Assembly: GCA_030068075.1 (NCBI GenBank)
Contig: CM057823.1
Span: 16,712,485-16,776,484 of the forward strand
Reading direction: 5' to 3'
DNA from: Paguma larvata
Taxonomy: Eukaryota; Chordata; Mammalia; Carnivora; Viverridae
DNA: 64,000 bases
Numbering within the stretch: position 1 is the first letter of the stretch; each line of letters opens with the position of its first letter. Below the pieces are notes generated by a model. That model saw only the letters and a program-made list of their open reading frames with translations, was not told where the DNA came from and ran no database searches. The position numbers were made by a program, and so were the translations under genes. Positions 23,316 to 36,387 of the stretch are shown here, one piece after another.

Positions 23316-24590
23316 AATAATAAAGTTTTTTAATAGATTAGAATATTTGTAGTATTATATTTAGAACAATGTCTTGATCACTGACATTTTAGTAGGATTT
23401 TCTTTCCGATGGGAGTGAACCAGGTAACTCCGAATGTGGGCACCAGCAAGTTTACATTTGGAGCGGTCTACTTAGCTCACGTTTGTGCCATTTGTATGCA
23501 GGTGACCAGTTGTCCAGGTATTGTTACATGTTGCTCGTTCATTGTTACAGGTTTCTTAATCACTGCTATGGCTAATTTAAATACTAAACTTTTAGCATAT
23601 TGTCTGTCATATTTTTCAGACAGAACATTCAAATTTAGGAAATTTAAGATGACTGCCAAACTTTATCCAACTATGTACTTTGAATTCAGGATGATGACAA
23701 ATATCTCCATACAACTATTTCCACATTTCCTCCAATTATATACCACTTCTCTAAGTATCACAAAATGCTAATATTAGATACATAAATCAAAGTGGCATAG
23801 AGAATTATAGGCATGGGGAATATGAAAGTGTAATTCACATACGGTATTCCTATTAAACATTGAGTAAAATCTAATATTGTTTCAATGTCAAAAACTGAGA
23901 GAGGCTCTCATCGAAAATGAAAAAAATCCCCACCAGTCACCAAAGAATCATTCCCCAAAATTTCAGCTGGTGCTTTTATTCTCTTGCATATGTCCCCTTT
24001 CCTATCAGACTTTCAAAATGGTAACTTTGTCCATTCTTTCTGAAGAATCTCCCAAAGCACTTAAATGTGTGCATATGCTTGAATCTAATTGTTGGGAAAG
24101 ATATGGACTCTTAAATATTTCGTTCTCACTTTCCTCTTATCTGTTTTGACTTAAGAGCAGGTATCAACCTAGGCATGAGGTGGAGTGGACAGTTATTTAA
24201 GGGCAGAAAGTGATATGGGTAAATGAGGGGGAAAGAAATAGAGGTTGCATTTTAGAGAATTTTGATTATTGTAAATGTACTTCCTTTTCCCATTCTTTGA
24301 CTACCTTTCCTACTTCAGGATCTCTTGTGGAACATACATAAACTATTCAAAAAAATTAAGAGAAATAGAAATCAAGAAAACCGATTTCGGGCCATTTAGA
24401 CATCGTAGAGTTAGGTTAACTCTGAAAGGTAAATCATCACAGTACAGGGGCCCAAAGAGAGGAACTGAGTTTGCTTATTCGGTACTTGGAGCATCACCTG
24501 TATAGATTATTCACTTAATGAACTTTATGACTCGAACAAAAGCTGCTACTTACAGATATGCCTTAATGTTATAAGCAACACCTTTTAAGC
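23316..24590. other. Non-coding DNA
   Basis: A 120-codon open frame (23409-23771) starts at an ATG but shows no domain, no splice or promoter context and no similarity I recognise; an antisense frame overlaps it. I treat both as chance. Confidence 0.5.
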
Positions 24591-24599
24591 CCCTGGGAG

Positions 24600-25345
24600 T
24601 TGTTTTATCACCACATCTTTCCTCCGGTCTTCCCATTCCTAATGTCCAGTCCGTCACTGTGCAGGTCCTTAGTCCTACTATTCTCCACCCTCACTGCTAC
24701 CATAATCTCCACCACCACCCTGCCCCTCTGCCCTGGACTTCTGGACACATGTTCTGATTATCCTACACTTCCCATTTTACTTCTACCCAACTGTTTTGAG
24801 TTACTTTTTTGTTTTTTGTTTTTTTGTTCTGGCCACTCCTAAATCAGTCTATATCACTCCCCTATATAAAACCCTTAGTAACATCTCATTGCATTTAGAT
24901 GGTCACAAAAACCTAGGTTATCATATCTACCACGCGAACCTCATCTAGTCCAACATGGCACCTTGCTTACCAGATCCGGCCTTTGTTCATTTTCTTGAAT
25001 TTTTCATGTTTTTATCTGCTTTAGGTTCTTTTCTATTCCTCTCAGTCTTCAGCTAGCTAAGAATGTTCAGATTTGAGATTAAATATTTGCTTTATGATTG
25101 AGATTTTCCCTGACCCCCTGTCCTATTCAAAATTATTCTCCCTGCTGTTCTCTTTTGTAAGAAAATATATATCCCTTCGTCGGACATAATGCAAGTTTAA
25201 TTTATATAATTACACATGTATTGATTTGGTTAATGACTGCCTCATTAACTAGGTTTTAAGCTCCAGGATCATTTCTGTCTTTTATATACAACATGGAGCA
25301 GTGTTTAGCACATAATGGGTTCTCAACAAGACATAATGATTTAAG
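24600..25345 (+). mobile_element. LINE-2 3' region, decayed
   Basis: The L2 3' order is visible: TATAAAACCCTTAGTAACAT near 24860, GAGATTTTCCCTGACCCCC near 25100, GGTTTTAAGCTCCAGGATCA near 25253, then CAGTGTTTAGCACATAATGG before the end. Only the 3' UTR and possibly the end of the reverse-transcriptase ORF remain, so it has no coding capacity. Confidence 0.75.
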
Positions 25346-27219
25346 TTTCCAAATTGACTATTTCAGAGACATGGTGGTAAAAATCAATCAGTCATCTATT
25401 TAAACAACCAACATACGTTCATTGAGCATTTATCTATACCAGAAATTCAAATGAGCATTTATAATATACAGCTATAAATTGTTACTCTCAAATTATACTT
25501 CCTCCTTAGAAATTCTGACGTGTGGCTTTAGGAGGGAACCTCATAAAATGAAAACTCTTCAAAATATATGGTTTGGAAATGAACATGGTTTATACAATCA
25601 AATAAGTAAATATTTCTGTGTCCCCTCTTTTGATCCGTTTAGACGTCCTTCCTTTGGTCAGCAAGGACATTTGACTCAGAACTTCAGATAAAGAGAAGTG
25701 GATTAACTTTCATAAAAATATGCTACATGTGACCTCAATGAATTTGTCAGAATGAGAGATAAGACATATCGTTAACCAAAAAAAACAAAAAAAGAAAAAA
25801 GAAACATTGCCTAACTTTTACTTTGCATGGAGATACCAGATCCAAAAATTTGCATGGATTTTAATAATAATATATATGTTATTTAAGACATACCTGCTAT
25901 TATATGTAAGTGAAAACAGTTAGGTAACCAACATATTTCTCAAAATATTAACGATCATTTGTTGAGAGCTTCGATTCCAACTTCTAGTCTTACATAAATG
26001 AACTATGTTGATGTGTATAAATGACAAGACGTATGTGGATATAGACTGATATGCAAGGTAGATGACCAGTAAGAATACATTTCTATGCCCCTTCCAAATA
26101 TGAACAATTGTTTTTAGTCATGGCAAATACGACTCTGTATACGGAAGGGGAGAAAAGTCATTCACCTTGAAAGTGAGTTTATAGTTCTCACCAGAGGTAG
26201 AGCAAAGTTAATGAATTAATTAAAAGATACTTTTTTGGATATGTCGACTTTGAGTATATTGGTTTGATGACTCTGAAAGGCAAAATTGACTTTTATTTAA
26301 CAACAGAAGGAAAGATAAGAAAGGATTGATTTTTAATAACCCAAATGCATTTCCAAGTATAATTGTTCTCTAAAAAAAATTTTGTAAAAGGACAAAACGA
26401 GATTTGGGGATTGTAACATGGGTATTCTGTGCAATTCGAAGTTAATATAAAAAATAAACAAGAGTTTCAATTAAGCTTCCATTTCGAGCACACTTCTTTT
26501 CAAACTGAACATCGCTTCTCTCTAAGGAAAAAAATTTAAACAAATAGAGACTTTAGTTTGTCAATTTAAAACAAATGATGGTGCTGACATTTTCTTCTAT
26601 TTTTTAAAGCAATTTTTAGAGTCAGAAAGTTCCTGTGTTCTTCAAAATAAGTATGATTTTTGATGAAAGTTTTTAAAAAGATAGAGAATATTTAGATTGT
26701 AAACCATTGTATCGTGCAATAAAAGTAATGACAGATTTTGTCTTTTGCTATTCTTCAGATTTACTTTTTAAATTAGAAATATTTTATACTTAGTAATATT
26801 ATAAGAACATAAATTCTCCCCTTAGAAACTGCTCTGTAATTCTTAAATAGCATGAAGCACTTTTCCTTAAAATACTATTTGTGCTCTTAAAAAAATACTT
26901 AAAAATTTTTGCAAGAACACTGTCATAAAAACATTGTTTTTAGCCATAAGGTATAGGAAATACATTAGCACTCTGTTACTTAGGGAAATTCTTAACTTAG
27001 TGACCATTTTAATACAGAAAACTTCTGGTTCATTACACATAGTGCCTAATTATGCTGAAACCAAGATCAAGTCTCTAATGAGAAGCAAGGAGAGACGCAG
27101 AACATAAACTTCAGTCTGCTGCCTATGGCATATAAAGTCAAAGTTAACATAAGAATAATTATGTATTTCTTCAATTACATCCCTCAAATTCTAACCTTTC
27201 TGAGGGTATGGGCCATATC
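25346..27219. other. AT-rich non-coding DNA
   Basis: I see no recognised gene or repeat. An A-rich run lies at 25779-25802. Confidence 0.5.
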
Positions 27220-27221
27220 TT

Positions 27222-27469
27222 TTATTTTATTTTATTTTATTTTATTTTATTATTTTTTAATGTGTATTTATGTTTTGAGAGAGAAAGAGACAAAGGGTGA
27301 GTGGGGGAGGACCATAGAGAGAGGGAGACACAGAATCTGAAGCAGGCTCCAGGCTCTGAGCTGTCAGCACAGAGCCCGATGTGGGGCTTGCCCCAAGGAG
27401 CTATGAGATCATGACCTGAGACAAAGTCAGATGCTTAACGAACTAAGCCACAGGCCATCAGGCGCCTGT
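27222..27469 (-). mobile_element. Feline SINE with (TTTTA)n tail
   Basis: Minus-strand copy whose A-tail has expanded to about seven TTTTA units (27222-27252). The head is diverged and rearranged (GAACTAAGCCACAGGCCATC), with GGCGCCTG at the very end. Target duplications are unclear. Confidence 0.88.
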
Positions 27470-27984
27470 GTTATTTTAAACCATTGTATACCCACCATCT
27501 AATAAAACAGCCAGCACATTGTCAATCTTCATTAAATACTTGTCTCATGAATAAATACTATTTTAACAGTAGCATTCTATAATTACATGATTATATATAA
27601 ATACATGCACCATTAATCATCGATGAAACACAACCACTCAACCAAGTCTTAGAACTATAGTCTCTTTTCAGTACAAATACTCCCACACATTTCCACGTGA
27701 TCTATGGGGAAGAGAGCCAGCAAATACTATTTCAATCATATAGTTCCGCTGAAGAAATCTGAAAGAGCTGACAGGAAGAGGTGCATATATGGAAAGAAAA
27801 TGATGAGTAAGAATATACTGCATTCTCCCCCATGCCTGGGGCATGCATCTCTTGTCCATAACCGTATGTACATCCTTCCTCCAAGCCAGTGTCGAGCTTA
27901 GTGCTGACATTCAAAAATCCACTTGCAGACAATAATGATGTGTACAGTCTGGTATTTTCAAATTCTAATTGATGCTGAGGACTA
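27470..27984. other. Non-coding DNA
   Basis: Three overlapping open frames of 65-80 codons lie at 27668-27932 on both strands. None has recognisable features and they exclude one another, so none is called. Confidence 0.45.
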
Positions 27985-28200
27985 GTAATGAAAAGAAGAC
28001 CATGGGCTGTGGTCTCATAGACCTGGACTCAACTCCTGATCCTTAAGATTGAGAAACTTAGCCTCGGTTTGCTATTCTGTAAAATTCAAACAGCTCAGAT
28101 CCCCATGTAGATTTTTAGGGTTAAAGATAATGTATATGCATACCTAGTAGAGAGTCTGGCCCATACCTTGTATCTAATAAACAGCAGCTATTATAATTAT
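27985..28200 (+). mobile_element. MIR
   Basis: AGACCTGGACTCAACTCCTG, CTTAGCCTCGGTTTGCTATT, GGGTTAAAGATAATGTATAT, GAGAGTCTGGCCCATACC and CAGCTATTATAATTATG follow the full MIR consensus order. Confidence 0.85.
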
Positions 28201-28299
28201 GCCTGTTTCCCTTTGGATTGCTGGATATGTGTACATATGAATGTCTAATTCATACGGATGCAAAAATGTGGTGAAATATTCAAATGAATTGCATTTCCA

Positions 28300-28720
28300 A
28301 TTTAAATAGATAATTTCAGCATAAATGCTGCCAGGCCTTGCCTTTTGCAGCTGTTCTGTTTAAATAATTCACCTAGTCATCAGGTAAAAACACATACTCT
28401 GCATTAACTTTAAAGAAGTGCACATCGGTGAGCATCTTAATGAGTAACCTAACCTTTTACTCAGCCTCATTTTCTTGAGCTATTCATTTTAATCAAATAT
28501 TACAGCCAACCACAGTGGGACTCTCTCACAGGGGTAATGTATTCAACGTGCACCTACGCTGCATATTAAAAGGCTCACGAAGGATTGTGCACATGACAAG
28601 GTGGCAAAATTCCCAGCCACGACTACAAGGATGACACAATTTTAATTAAAAGAGTTGCACTGGAAGAGTATTTGACATTTGGGACCTTGATGGATGTGGA
28701 CGACAAAGTTAAAAAAAAAA
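28300..28720. promoter_or_regulatory. Candidate conserved non-coding element
   Basis: This block has no recognisable repeat and a balanced, non-simple composition, unlike its surroundings. It contains homeodomain-type cores (TTTTAATTAAAAG near 28640) and E-box-like words. This is an inference from texture only; I cannot see conservation. Confidence 0.25.
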
Positions 28721-29196
28721 TACTTCTTATCATGTGAATTATTATTCAGGTCATGGGATTTCATCAGGCACATTATGGGAGAAAAGTAAAACCATAACAA
28801 ATAAATAGCAGTTACAGCTTGTATGTGAAGCTCTTACGATAAACCACAGAAGTCAAACTTCACCTTGGAATTTTGAAATAATTTTAGAAATGATGAAGCT
28901 TTGCATAAAATCGATACATTAAAAATCCACCAAATTCTTACTATCGATAGTAGATTTTACTATTGATTACTTACCATTTAACTTTAGCATACGTATCAAC
29001 AACTTTCCTTGCCTTGAGAAGGTCACACGAGACTGTGTCATTAACCAGAGCAACACGATAGTATGAAAATATGATTTTATGATCTTGCTTTCACAATCTC
29101 ACAGGTTATTATTACTTTATACAAATCCACAAAAGGTGCAGAAAGCTTGAAGGAAGTCCGGAACATATTTTGTACAGTCAAGATTAGCTCTCCTCT
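28721..29196. other. AT-rich non-coding DNA
   Basis: Nothing is recognised apart from a short palindromic word CTATCGATAG at about 28942. Confidence 0.5.
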
Positions 29197-29413
29197 CTTG
29201 GGGCACCTGGGTGGCTCAGTAGGTTAAGTGTGCAACTTCGGCTGAGGTCATGATCTCACAATTTGTGAGTATGAGCCCCACACTGGGCTCTGTGCTGTCA
29301 GTGCAGAGCCCACGTCAGATCCTCTGTCTCCATCTCTCTGCCAGCCCTCCAACCTCTCTCTCTTGGGCATGTTCTCTCTCTCTCTTTCAAAAATAAATAT
29401 TAATTAAAAAAAC
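29197..29413 (+). mobile_element. Feline tRNA-Lys SINE
   Basis: Plus-strand copy GGGGCACCTGGGTGGCTCAG with GCTGTCAGTGCAGAGCCC in place of the usual module. It is flanked by 16-bp target duplications (29181-29196 and 29414-29429) with one mismatch. Confidence 0.95.
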
Positions 29414-29461
29414 AGATTAGCTTTCCTCTTATATCTCAGTTATCCTTTCTTTTTAAGCTTC

Positions 29462-29463
<2 letters not shown>

Positions 29464-29497
<34 letters not shown>
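29464..29497. repeat. (TA)n microsatellite
   Basis: Seventeen uninterrupted TA units. Confidence 0.97.
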
Positions 29498-29501
<4 letters not shown>

Positions 29502-29959
29502 TATATTTCTCTATTCACTACGTTTGACAATTTTGCTACTTTTATCTCTTTTTACTTTCTTTGCAAAAAATAAAAAAAGAGTCGTAGTTTTTTTTAAGAT
29601 TTCTATCACGCGTGAATCATGTGGACCCTGTTGCACACAATGGTCTTGTTTAGGGTAAATGGATACTTCAGGAGTACATAGTAAAATGCGTCAGATCTCT
29701 GGATGTTATTCTATTAAGATGCTAGGTTAAGTATTTTTCTCATTCATGCTGGCGATGTCGATTCTTTAGATTTCAGTCAGTCTTTAAATTGCTTAATGTT
29801 CTAAAGACAGTGCCCACTCTACCGCTCTCTGCCCATCTCCTTTGTCTAGAGCACCAAAATCACATGTCCTTTCTCTCCCGTTGCTTCACTGTCCTCTGCA
29901 GCCCTGTAAGAACACACCTGCATACTAAACACAGAATCCATCTTATAAATCCATTCATA
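29498..29959. other. Non-coding DNA
   Basis: It may be the upstream part of the L2 3' end that follows (pyrimidine-rich stretch 29800-29900). No gene is seen. Confidence 0.45.
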
Positions 29960-30090
29960 CATACGGCTTTTAGATAGATGATAAGCCCCAGGAAAAAGAA
30001 TCTCGTCTTTGGTCCATTTTGTTCTGTAATATATCTAGACTCCTAGCACTTTGCAAATTTACGATAAAAGTGTGCTAAATCAGTGGACAC
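29960..30090 (+). mobile_element. LINE-2 3' end
   Basis: GATAAGCCCCAGGAAAAAGA, CTCGTCTTTGGTCCATTTTG, CTAGACTCCTAGCACTTTGC and AAAAGTGTGCTAAAT match the order of the L2 terminal region. Confidence 0.65.
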
Positions 30091-30357
30091 ATCACTTACT
30101 CTTCTCTGGTAGGACTGGTTTCTAGCCTGTATTGTGCCTTAGATAATTAATCAAGTCTTTTCCCTTAATTCATAACCCATGAAAATAAATTGGCATGATT
30201 TGATTTTATATGTTTCACAATAGCTGGTCCCTAAGATTGTTATTTTTAATAACATATGAATGTTTGGAATCTTAATATTTAGCAGGACTTACATGTGAAC
30301 TCTAAGAGGTTAAAAAAGAGAAAACTAAAAGCAACATAACACGTAAAAATAAACACT

Positions 30358-30360
<3 letters not shown>

Positions 30361-30403
<43 letters not shown>
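30361..30403. repeat. (AC)n microsatellite
   Basis: About 21 uninterrupted AC units; a likely polymorphic marker. Confidence 0.97.
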
Positions 30404-30406
<3 letters not shown>

Positions 30407-30520
30407 TTTTAAACCAAAAATTGGTTTTTATATTTCTATCCTGTTATCAGTTTCTTATTTTGTTGTTGTTAGCTTAGATATATCATACATGTGTGACATT
30501 CTGGTCCTCGTGTCCTTAAA

Positions 30521-30680
30521 TCAGTGCTGCTCACATTCAAGTGTGCACAGAAACTCCCTAGAGAGTTCGGGTTGGATTCCTGGGTGCCATTCTCAGAGAT
30601 TCTGACTGTGTAAGCCTAGGGTGGGGCCTGAGGGCTTTTAAGTGTGATACTTTCAAACCTGCCTGAGATACATTTAGGCA
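30521..30680 (+). mobile_element. MER5-type hAT DNA transposon fragment
   Basis: AGTGCTGCTCACATTCAAGT, TTGGATTCCTGGGTGCCATT, AGAGATTCTGACTGTGTAAG and GGGTGGGGCCTGAGGGC follow the MER5A/B consensus order. The right terminal repeat is lost. It is non-autonomous. Confidence 0.75.
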
Positions 30681-32425
30681 AATAAAAAGGCCATCATTAC
30701 TTCATAGGTTATATGATAAGTTTATAAACCATCTCAAGTATATGAATGAGTCATGAGATTCACAAGTGATTTAGCTTCAGAATAGCTGAAAAACCCGTGA
30801 TATGCTACCTCAAAGCAATGTTGTAGGCACGGACACAAACCATGACTCATCTACTATAACAGCATAATGAGAAGTTTGACTACTGATGCTCAAAAGGGTT
30901 GTACTTTCAGGAACATTTCGGAATTGGAGAGAGGTGCCTTCTGGTCGCTATGTGTAGAGGTAGGTAAGTAAATACATATGTTAGTATTTGAAACATTTCA
31001 TAACAATCATTACGATAAAGCGCTTGTGAAATTATGATCATAAAATTGAAGTTGGAAGAGTTAGTATCATTGAGAATCTACTTTCAAGTTATTATCTTGA
31101 AAAATGCTTAATGCTGATTAGGAAGACACTTAAAATTAGGAATGAACTTTCGAGAAAATCACTGTTAATTCATTCCTAAATTCATTTAATAATATTTTGG
31201 AAAATTGTGTAAATGGGGTTCTTGAAGATTTTACAAATTCATTTCACCCTTTTTATTAATAGAAGACTATTTTAACAATGGCCAAAGTAGAAATTTTTTA
31301 TAATTTCAGGGACTTTCAAAGAAATAACACTTGATTCATTGGGTCCTTTGATATTAATGAAAAGGGGAACATTAAATAATGTTTCATAAGTGCTTATGAT
31401 TAATTTAAGTTTTCAACCATATAAACACTAAAATTACATTAAAATGGCTATGTGTTTAAATTAATTAAAAAATCAGTTTTTGCAACAGAATATGAGTGTT
31501 TCCAGAAATACTATGAGTATATTATGCTTTTCTAGCTGTAAGAAAATACATCGAAAATTACTGAGAAATAGGAATGAGCCATGGAGGTAACTATTCAATA
31601 TGTAATATTTTTGAAAGCATATCTGAATAAACATTAAACTCTCCTTGCTTCTGATAATAGCAAAGATGAAATAAATCAAGCATTATTGAGTCAAGAAAAT
31701 GTGCATGTTGGCATAGAAATCACACTACCCTACTGAACAAGAAAATGAGTGTAAATAAATTCATTGACATCTTCCATGGAATTTTTCTTCATCTGATATA
31801 GGTCCAGCCTTAGCACTTTTGAATGGGTCCTTAAGAAGAAAGTGGATTTATTAAAGATATATTTTGTTTAGATTTTTTTTTTCTTGAGGGAATGGGTGAG
31901 AGCATATCTTGCGATTTAAAGAAAACGTTGAGGGAAGCCGCTTCTATCTCTTTGACAGACAGGAGAGTGCATGGAATTGCTCACACTGCATAACACAGAG
32001 AAGCAGTAGACGCAGTGAATATAAACTGGCTGGTGTGGCTCACTGGATTCGGGTCTGCCCTGGATGCCAAAAATATCCTTTCCTGACTTGCTTCAATATG
32101 AGAAAACCTAAACATTATAATCACTTTTTTTTTTTGCAATAATGGAAACAACCTTATTTATTTTACAAGTTGCAAAGAACTTTCCAATATGCCATTTAAT
32201 TTTATCACCAAAAAGCCTGTGAGTTTCCTAGGGAAGGCAATTTATGTTTATATTCTAATTCTACTTGGGGGGATTACATAGCACGTCCATAGAGTAAGCA
32301 CAGGAGCTGACTTTAGACCAGATCTTCTGATGAGTATACACTCGTATACCTACATGAGGAAATATTTCCAGAAGGCTTCTTTTAAGATGGATATTTCCTG
32401 TGAGAATTAACATAACTAGAAACTG

Positions 32426-32430
<5 letters not shown>
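30681..32430. other. AT-rich non-coding DNA
   Basis: I see no recognised gene or repeat. A tRNA-like phrase at about 32030-32075 was considered and rejected. Confidence 0.5.
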
Positions 32431-32471
<41 letters not shown>

Positions 32472-32518
32472 AGATAGATATAGATATAGATATACATATA
32501 GATATATATGTATATATT
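32431..32518. repeat. (TA)n then (GATATA)n microsatellite
   Basis: Eighteen TA units (32431-32467) pass into imperfect TAGATA and TATACATA units. Confidence 0.95.
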
Positions 32519-32568
32519 TAGAAGATTGAGCAACTTTTAGTTGTTCTATATAAAAAAAAGTATATTTA

Positions 32569-32769
32569 GGGGTGCCTCGGTGGCTCAGTTGGTTAAGCTG
32601 CCAACTTTGGCTCAGGTCATGATCTCGTGGTCTGTGAGTTCAAACCCCGCGTCAGGCTCTGTGCTGACAGCTCAGAGCCTGGAGCCTGCTTCCAATTCTG
32701 TGTCTCCCTCTCTCTCTGCCCTTCTCCTGCTCATGCTCTGTCTCTATGTCTCAAAAATAAATAAATGTT
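32569..32769 (+). mobile_element. Feline tRNA-Lys SINE
   Basis: Plus-strand copy GGGGTGCCTCGGTGGCTCAG with the standard GCTGACAGCTCAGAGCCTGG module. Target duplications of 17 bp (32552-32568 and 32770-32786) have one mismatch. Confidence 0.96.
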
Positions 32770-33131
32770 AAAAAAAAGTACATTTATTTTCTGTTAGTGT
32801 GTCATGTCAACATAGAATTCCCATACTATGCATAAATCATCTCATAATATTAGGAGAATGAACAAGAACATAGAAACAATGTGTTCTAGAATATGGGAGA
32901 GTACTTGAAATTACCTCAAGCCCACAGTGGCACCCATGAAGGGGTGCCTTTGTAGGTACTCTGAATAGCTGACAAGTAGGGTGAAGGGTCCAGATGACAG
33001 GGACAGAGAAAGATTGAGACAGGAACTAAAATTGTCCCTTGTTTAAAATGTTGTCCATGGGTATTGCTCAAAAATGGTAAAAGGTTAAATTGATATTAAT
33101 GACACCTTTACTTGGACTAAAAAATCAACTA

Positions 33132-33160
33132 CCATGATTTTTTTTGTATTAAAATCATGG
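33132..33160. repeat. Short perfect hairpin
   Basis: CCATGATTTT is complemented by AAAATCATGG across a 9-nt loop. There is no evidence that it acts as a terminator or RNA gene. Confidence 0.7.
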
Positions 33161-33269
33161 CTAATAACTTTCTATTACATTCTAATAAGCATTTTTCATC
33201 ATTACTGCAAGAGGCATGTTGGTGTTATAAAAGAAACATTTTAGAGTAGGCACACTGGCCAATTCATTA

Positions 33270-33420
33270 GCTTGGTGGCATTATGTACATCATTTAGTCT
33301 GTCTGGGTCTCAATTTCCTTCTTTGTAGTATGGGGAGAGCAATAACCATCTTATAGTTAATTGAAAATTAAATAGAACAATAAATGTAGAAGTGATTACA
33401 TACAATGTATGAAGTATTAT
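33270..33420 (+). mobile_element. MIR
   Basis: TCAATTTCCTTCTTTGTAGT, ATGGGGAGAGCAATAACC, GTTAATTGAAAATTAAATAG and a TATGAAGTATTATT end follow the MIR order. Confidence 0.75.
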
Positions 33421-35691
33421 TATGAGAGAAAAAAGAAGTACATTTGGATGACACCATTTTTATGTCACCAACGACGTTCAAAATAGTTGAGGGTTATGGA
33501 AGGCATATGAAGAAGGCACGGTTTTGAATCTGGGTTTTCTTGTTTGTTTGTTTGTATGTTTTCCGCACTCAGGGTCAAGCTGTTAACTTAGAATTTCTTC
33601 ACAAAGATAATGAATCTAAGGAAGACATATGGAGAGCTCTTACTCCACGTAAAACTGTTTTTGTGATCCTATCGTAAGATCCCATCTTCGAATCTTCTGA
33701 GATGAAAATGAACATAGGTGGAAAGGTAATTCTAACATACCAGATGTTTAAATATGGACCTAAGGTATCTTCAACTCATTTCTTGGTGCAATTGGCAAGT
33801 ATGACCCAAAATGGAACACACAATCAATTTGTTCCTTCAGTAATTCTAGGCAGTGAGGCAAGTATTCTTTTCTTTATATAAATTTTAAATATTTCAAGTT
33901 GGAACTCCTCTGGTGGTTATATTAATAGACTTATAACTAAATATTTTGTTCATAAAGTGCAGATATATCACTGTTATCACCATCCTGCCTCTCAATTATT
34001 TCTGGAACAATCATTCTTTTTGTTGACCCTTTGATTTTTTTCAACTCTGAAAAAAAGATATATATATCTGGGTTTGTAAATACATCAAGTGTAATCATTA
34101 TCTTTTTGTGTGTTTCAATTTCACCTCCTCCATTCTGCCAACTACTTTTATTCCACTGTCACAATCATAAAAATTTACATTCTTTCCAAAACCATAATAA
34201 AGCTATAGTTCTTTGCCCACATGTTGGAAAAAAAAAAAAAAGTTGAAAAACAATGAGGCTAAATAACAGTATTAAAAATGTACAAAATTTGATTAATGTT
34301 AAGTCTCTTGTGCTTCTTTATTATTTCAAAGTCAATTTTCCCAGTCCACTAAAAGGAAAATATTTCTGACATTAGAGGCCAATGATATTTTTCCTTTATA
34401 TATAGTCAAATAAGTGCTTAAAATTATGTCTCACTTTTAATTCTGTCCAGACCTTGACCACAAATTTTAGTTTTTCTTTGAATTTTGAACTGGCATTTTA
34501 GGGTGTTTTTGGTTGTTTTATCGCAGATTAATTTTTTTTCAATCATACATTGAATATTATTTGTTGAAGAAATGTATTTCCCTTCCTAATCCTGTCAGAT
34601 TTCCTCCTGAATCTGTTAGTCCTCAGAACCAGCTGTTTTGTGGACTACACCTACCATGTACTGGGTGCTTTGCTAGGTGGTATGGACTCAAGGGCTCTTA
34701 AGGATAGACACATGCTCTGCTTTCTTTATTTGTACTTTGCTCTGGGGGAGGAAAGAACTTGCTATATTGAAGAAAGCAGTTTAAGTGGATGAATACCATG
34801 AAGGCATTTGCCCTCAAGTTAAAAGTATTCAATCACGATTTCGGCCACATGGGGCTCTTCCTAAGGGGTGGAGAACAGAGAGTTCATGTTAACAGCTGTG
34901 AACAATGGGAAACTGTCTAGATCTAAGGAGTTGTTCGTGGAAGCATTAGTCCTAAAAAGGAAAACTATTACAGAAAAGGGACTCGTTACAGACACACAGA
35001 AAGAGGATTACCTCGAGAGGGTGACAGGACTGCCAGTAGTAGGATTACATTAACCCTACCGTGAGAAGGCATTTATACCTTCCTTCAAAATTCGCTTTTG
35101 CAGAAAGGAAATTATTTGTATCACCTTGTTGCTTATGAGATGGTTTGTCTCACTGTTCTACCTACTACTATTCAAGGGCGGTTCCCAAACAGGTGTTGAT
35201 TTTCAAGTGGGCAAACGTGGTTAATGACCAACAATAAGATAAATAGAAAAGTAGAGACTAAAAAATGAGAAATTTGTGTGAAAATTTGACTTTGTCACAA
35301 CAAATTTATTGTATTTCATAAAAGTGTTGGTCTATAAGGAACTGGAAGTTAAAAAAAAAGAAAAAGAAGCATGCTTAACCATGGAGAGTTTGGGAAGCTG
35401 ACCACTGCTGCTATATATAACCAAGAACACACTGAAATTTGACATAATACAGTCCAAAGTTTTGTGGCTTCAAATCATTTTATTCAGAAATCTATTGGAT
35501 GCCTCAAATGGACACTCCATAACTGCAGGCTTGGAATAAAGTTAAAGATATCTTAATGTTAACTATCTGTTGATACTTTTGATTCAAATGCATGGCAATG
35601 CCATCTAAATGTTAATATTAAGTATTTACTGGAATGTTTGGTTTCAATTCCATCACAGTCCAAGAAGCCCCAAAACAGACAAGAACAAATA
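33421..35691. other. Non-coding DNA
   Basis: There is no gene. Phrases at 34640-34730 (CCATGTACTGGGTGCTTTGC) resemble a widespread ancient mammalian repeat. An A run lies at 34228-34241. Confidence 0.45.
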
Positions 35692-36347
35692 CAGTAAAAC
35701 CTTGGTTTGTGATCAAAATTTGTTCCGGAAACACGCTTGTAATCCAAAGCACTGGCGTATCAAAGCAAATTTCCCCATGAGAAATAATGGAAATTCAGAT
35801 GATTCATTCCACAACCCAAAAATATTCATATAAAAATGATTACAATACTGTGATATAATACAAAACAATGAAGAAATTACAAAATATAAAGAAAATAAAT
35901 TAACCTGCACTTACCTGTGTAATCTTCATGGCTGGTGTGAGGGACAAGGGAGAGGAGGGTTATTGTGAAGGAGGACTTTCACTATCACTAACATGTTGAC
36001 TACAGTACAGTATTAATGAACTCTTGTCATCTACTGTATGTAATGTAACTGGCAATAAGGCGGCAGAGGAAAGGGTCTATATCTTTAGGCAGCCTGACCT
36101 AGAATGAAGCAAAGCATTCCTAAGCTTACTCTTGCATGGAAAGCCAAAGGACTGTCCATAGGTGCTTTGAAGTGAGAAAAAATGCACTAGGGTGAGTTGT
36201 AGGTACCTTTCGACATTCTGAAAAATCACCGATTTTTCACAGACACCGCTGCCTGAGACCAAGCATCCGAGCATGGGAGACGATCACCCACAATCCCACA
36301 GAGAGAGGGAGAGAGACAGAGAGAGAAAGAGAGAGACAGAGAGAGAT

Positions 36348-36387
<40 letters not shown>

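Noticed and set aside
23409..23771. 120-codon plus-strand frame
   Set aside because: No recognisable domain, overlapped by an antisense frame; length compatible with chance in a 64-kb window.
30361..30403. Regular repeats considered as CRISPR-like arrays
   Set aside because: These and the other runs are microsatellites; there is no repeat-spacer structure and the genome is mammalian.
32030..32075. tRNA-like phrase (GGTGTGGCTCACTGGATTCG)
   Set aside because: It resembles a tRNA or tRNA-derived SINE head, but there is no B box at the right distance, no cloverleaf and no tail.
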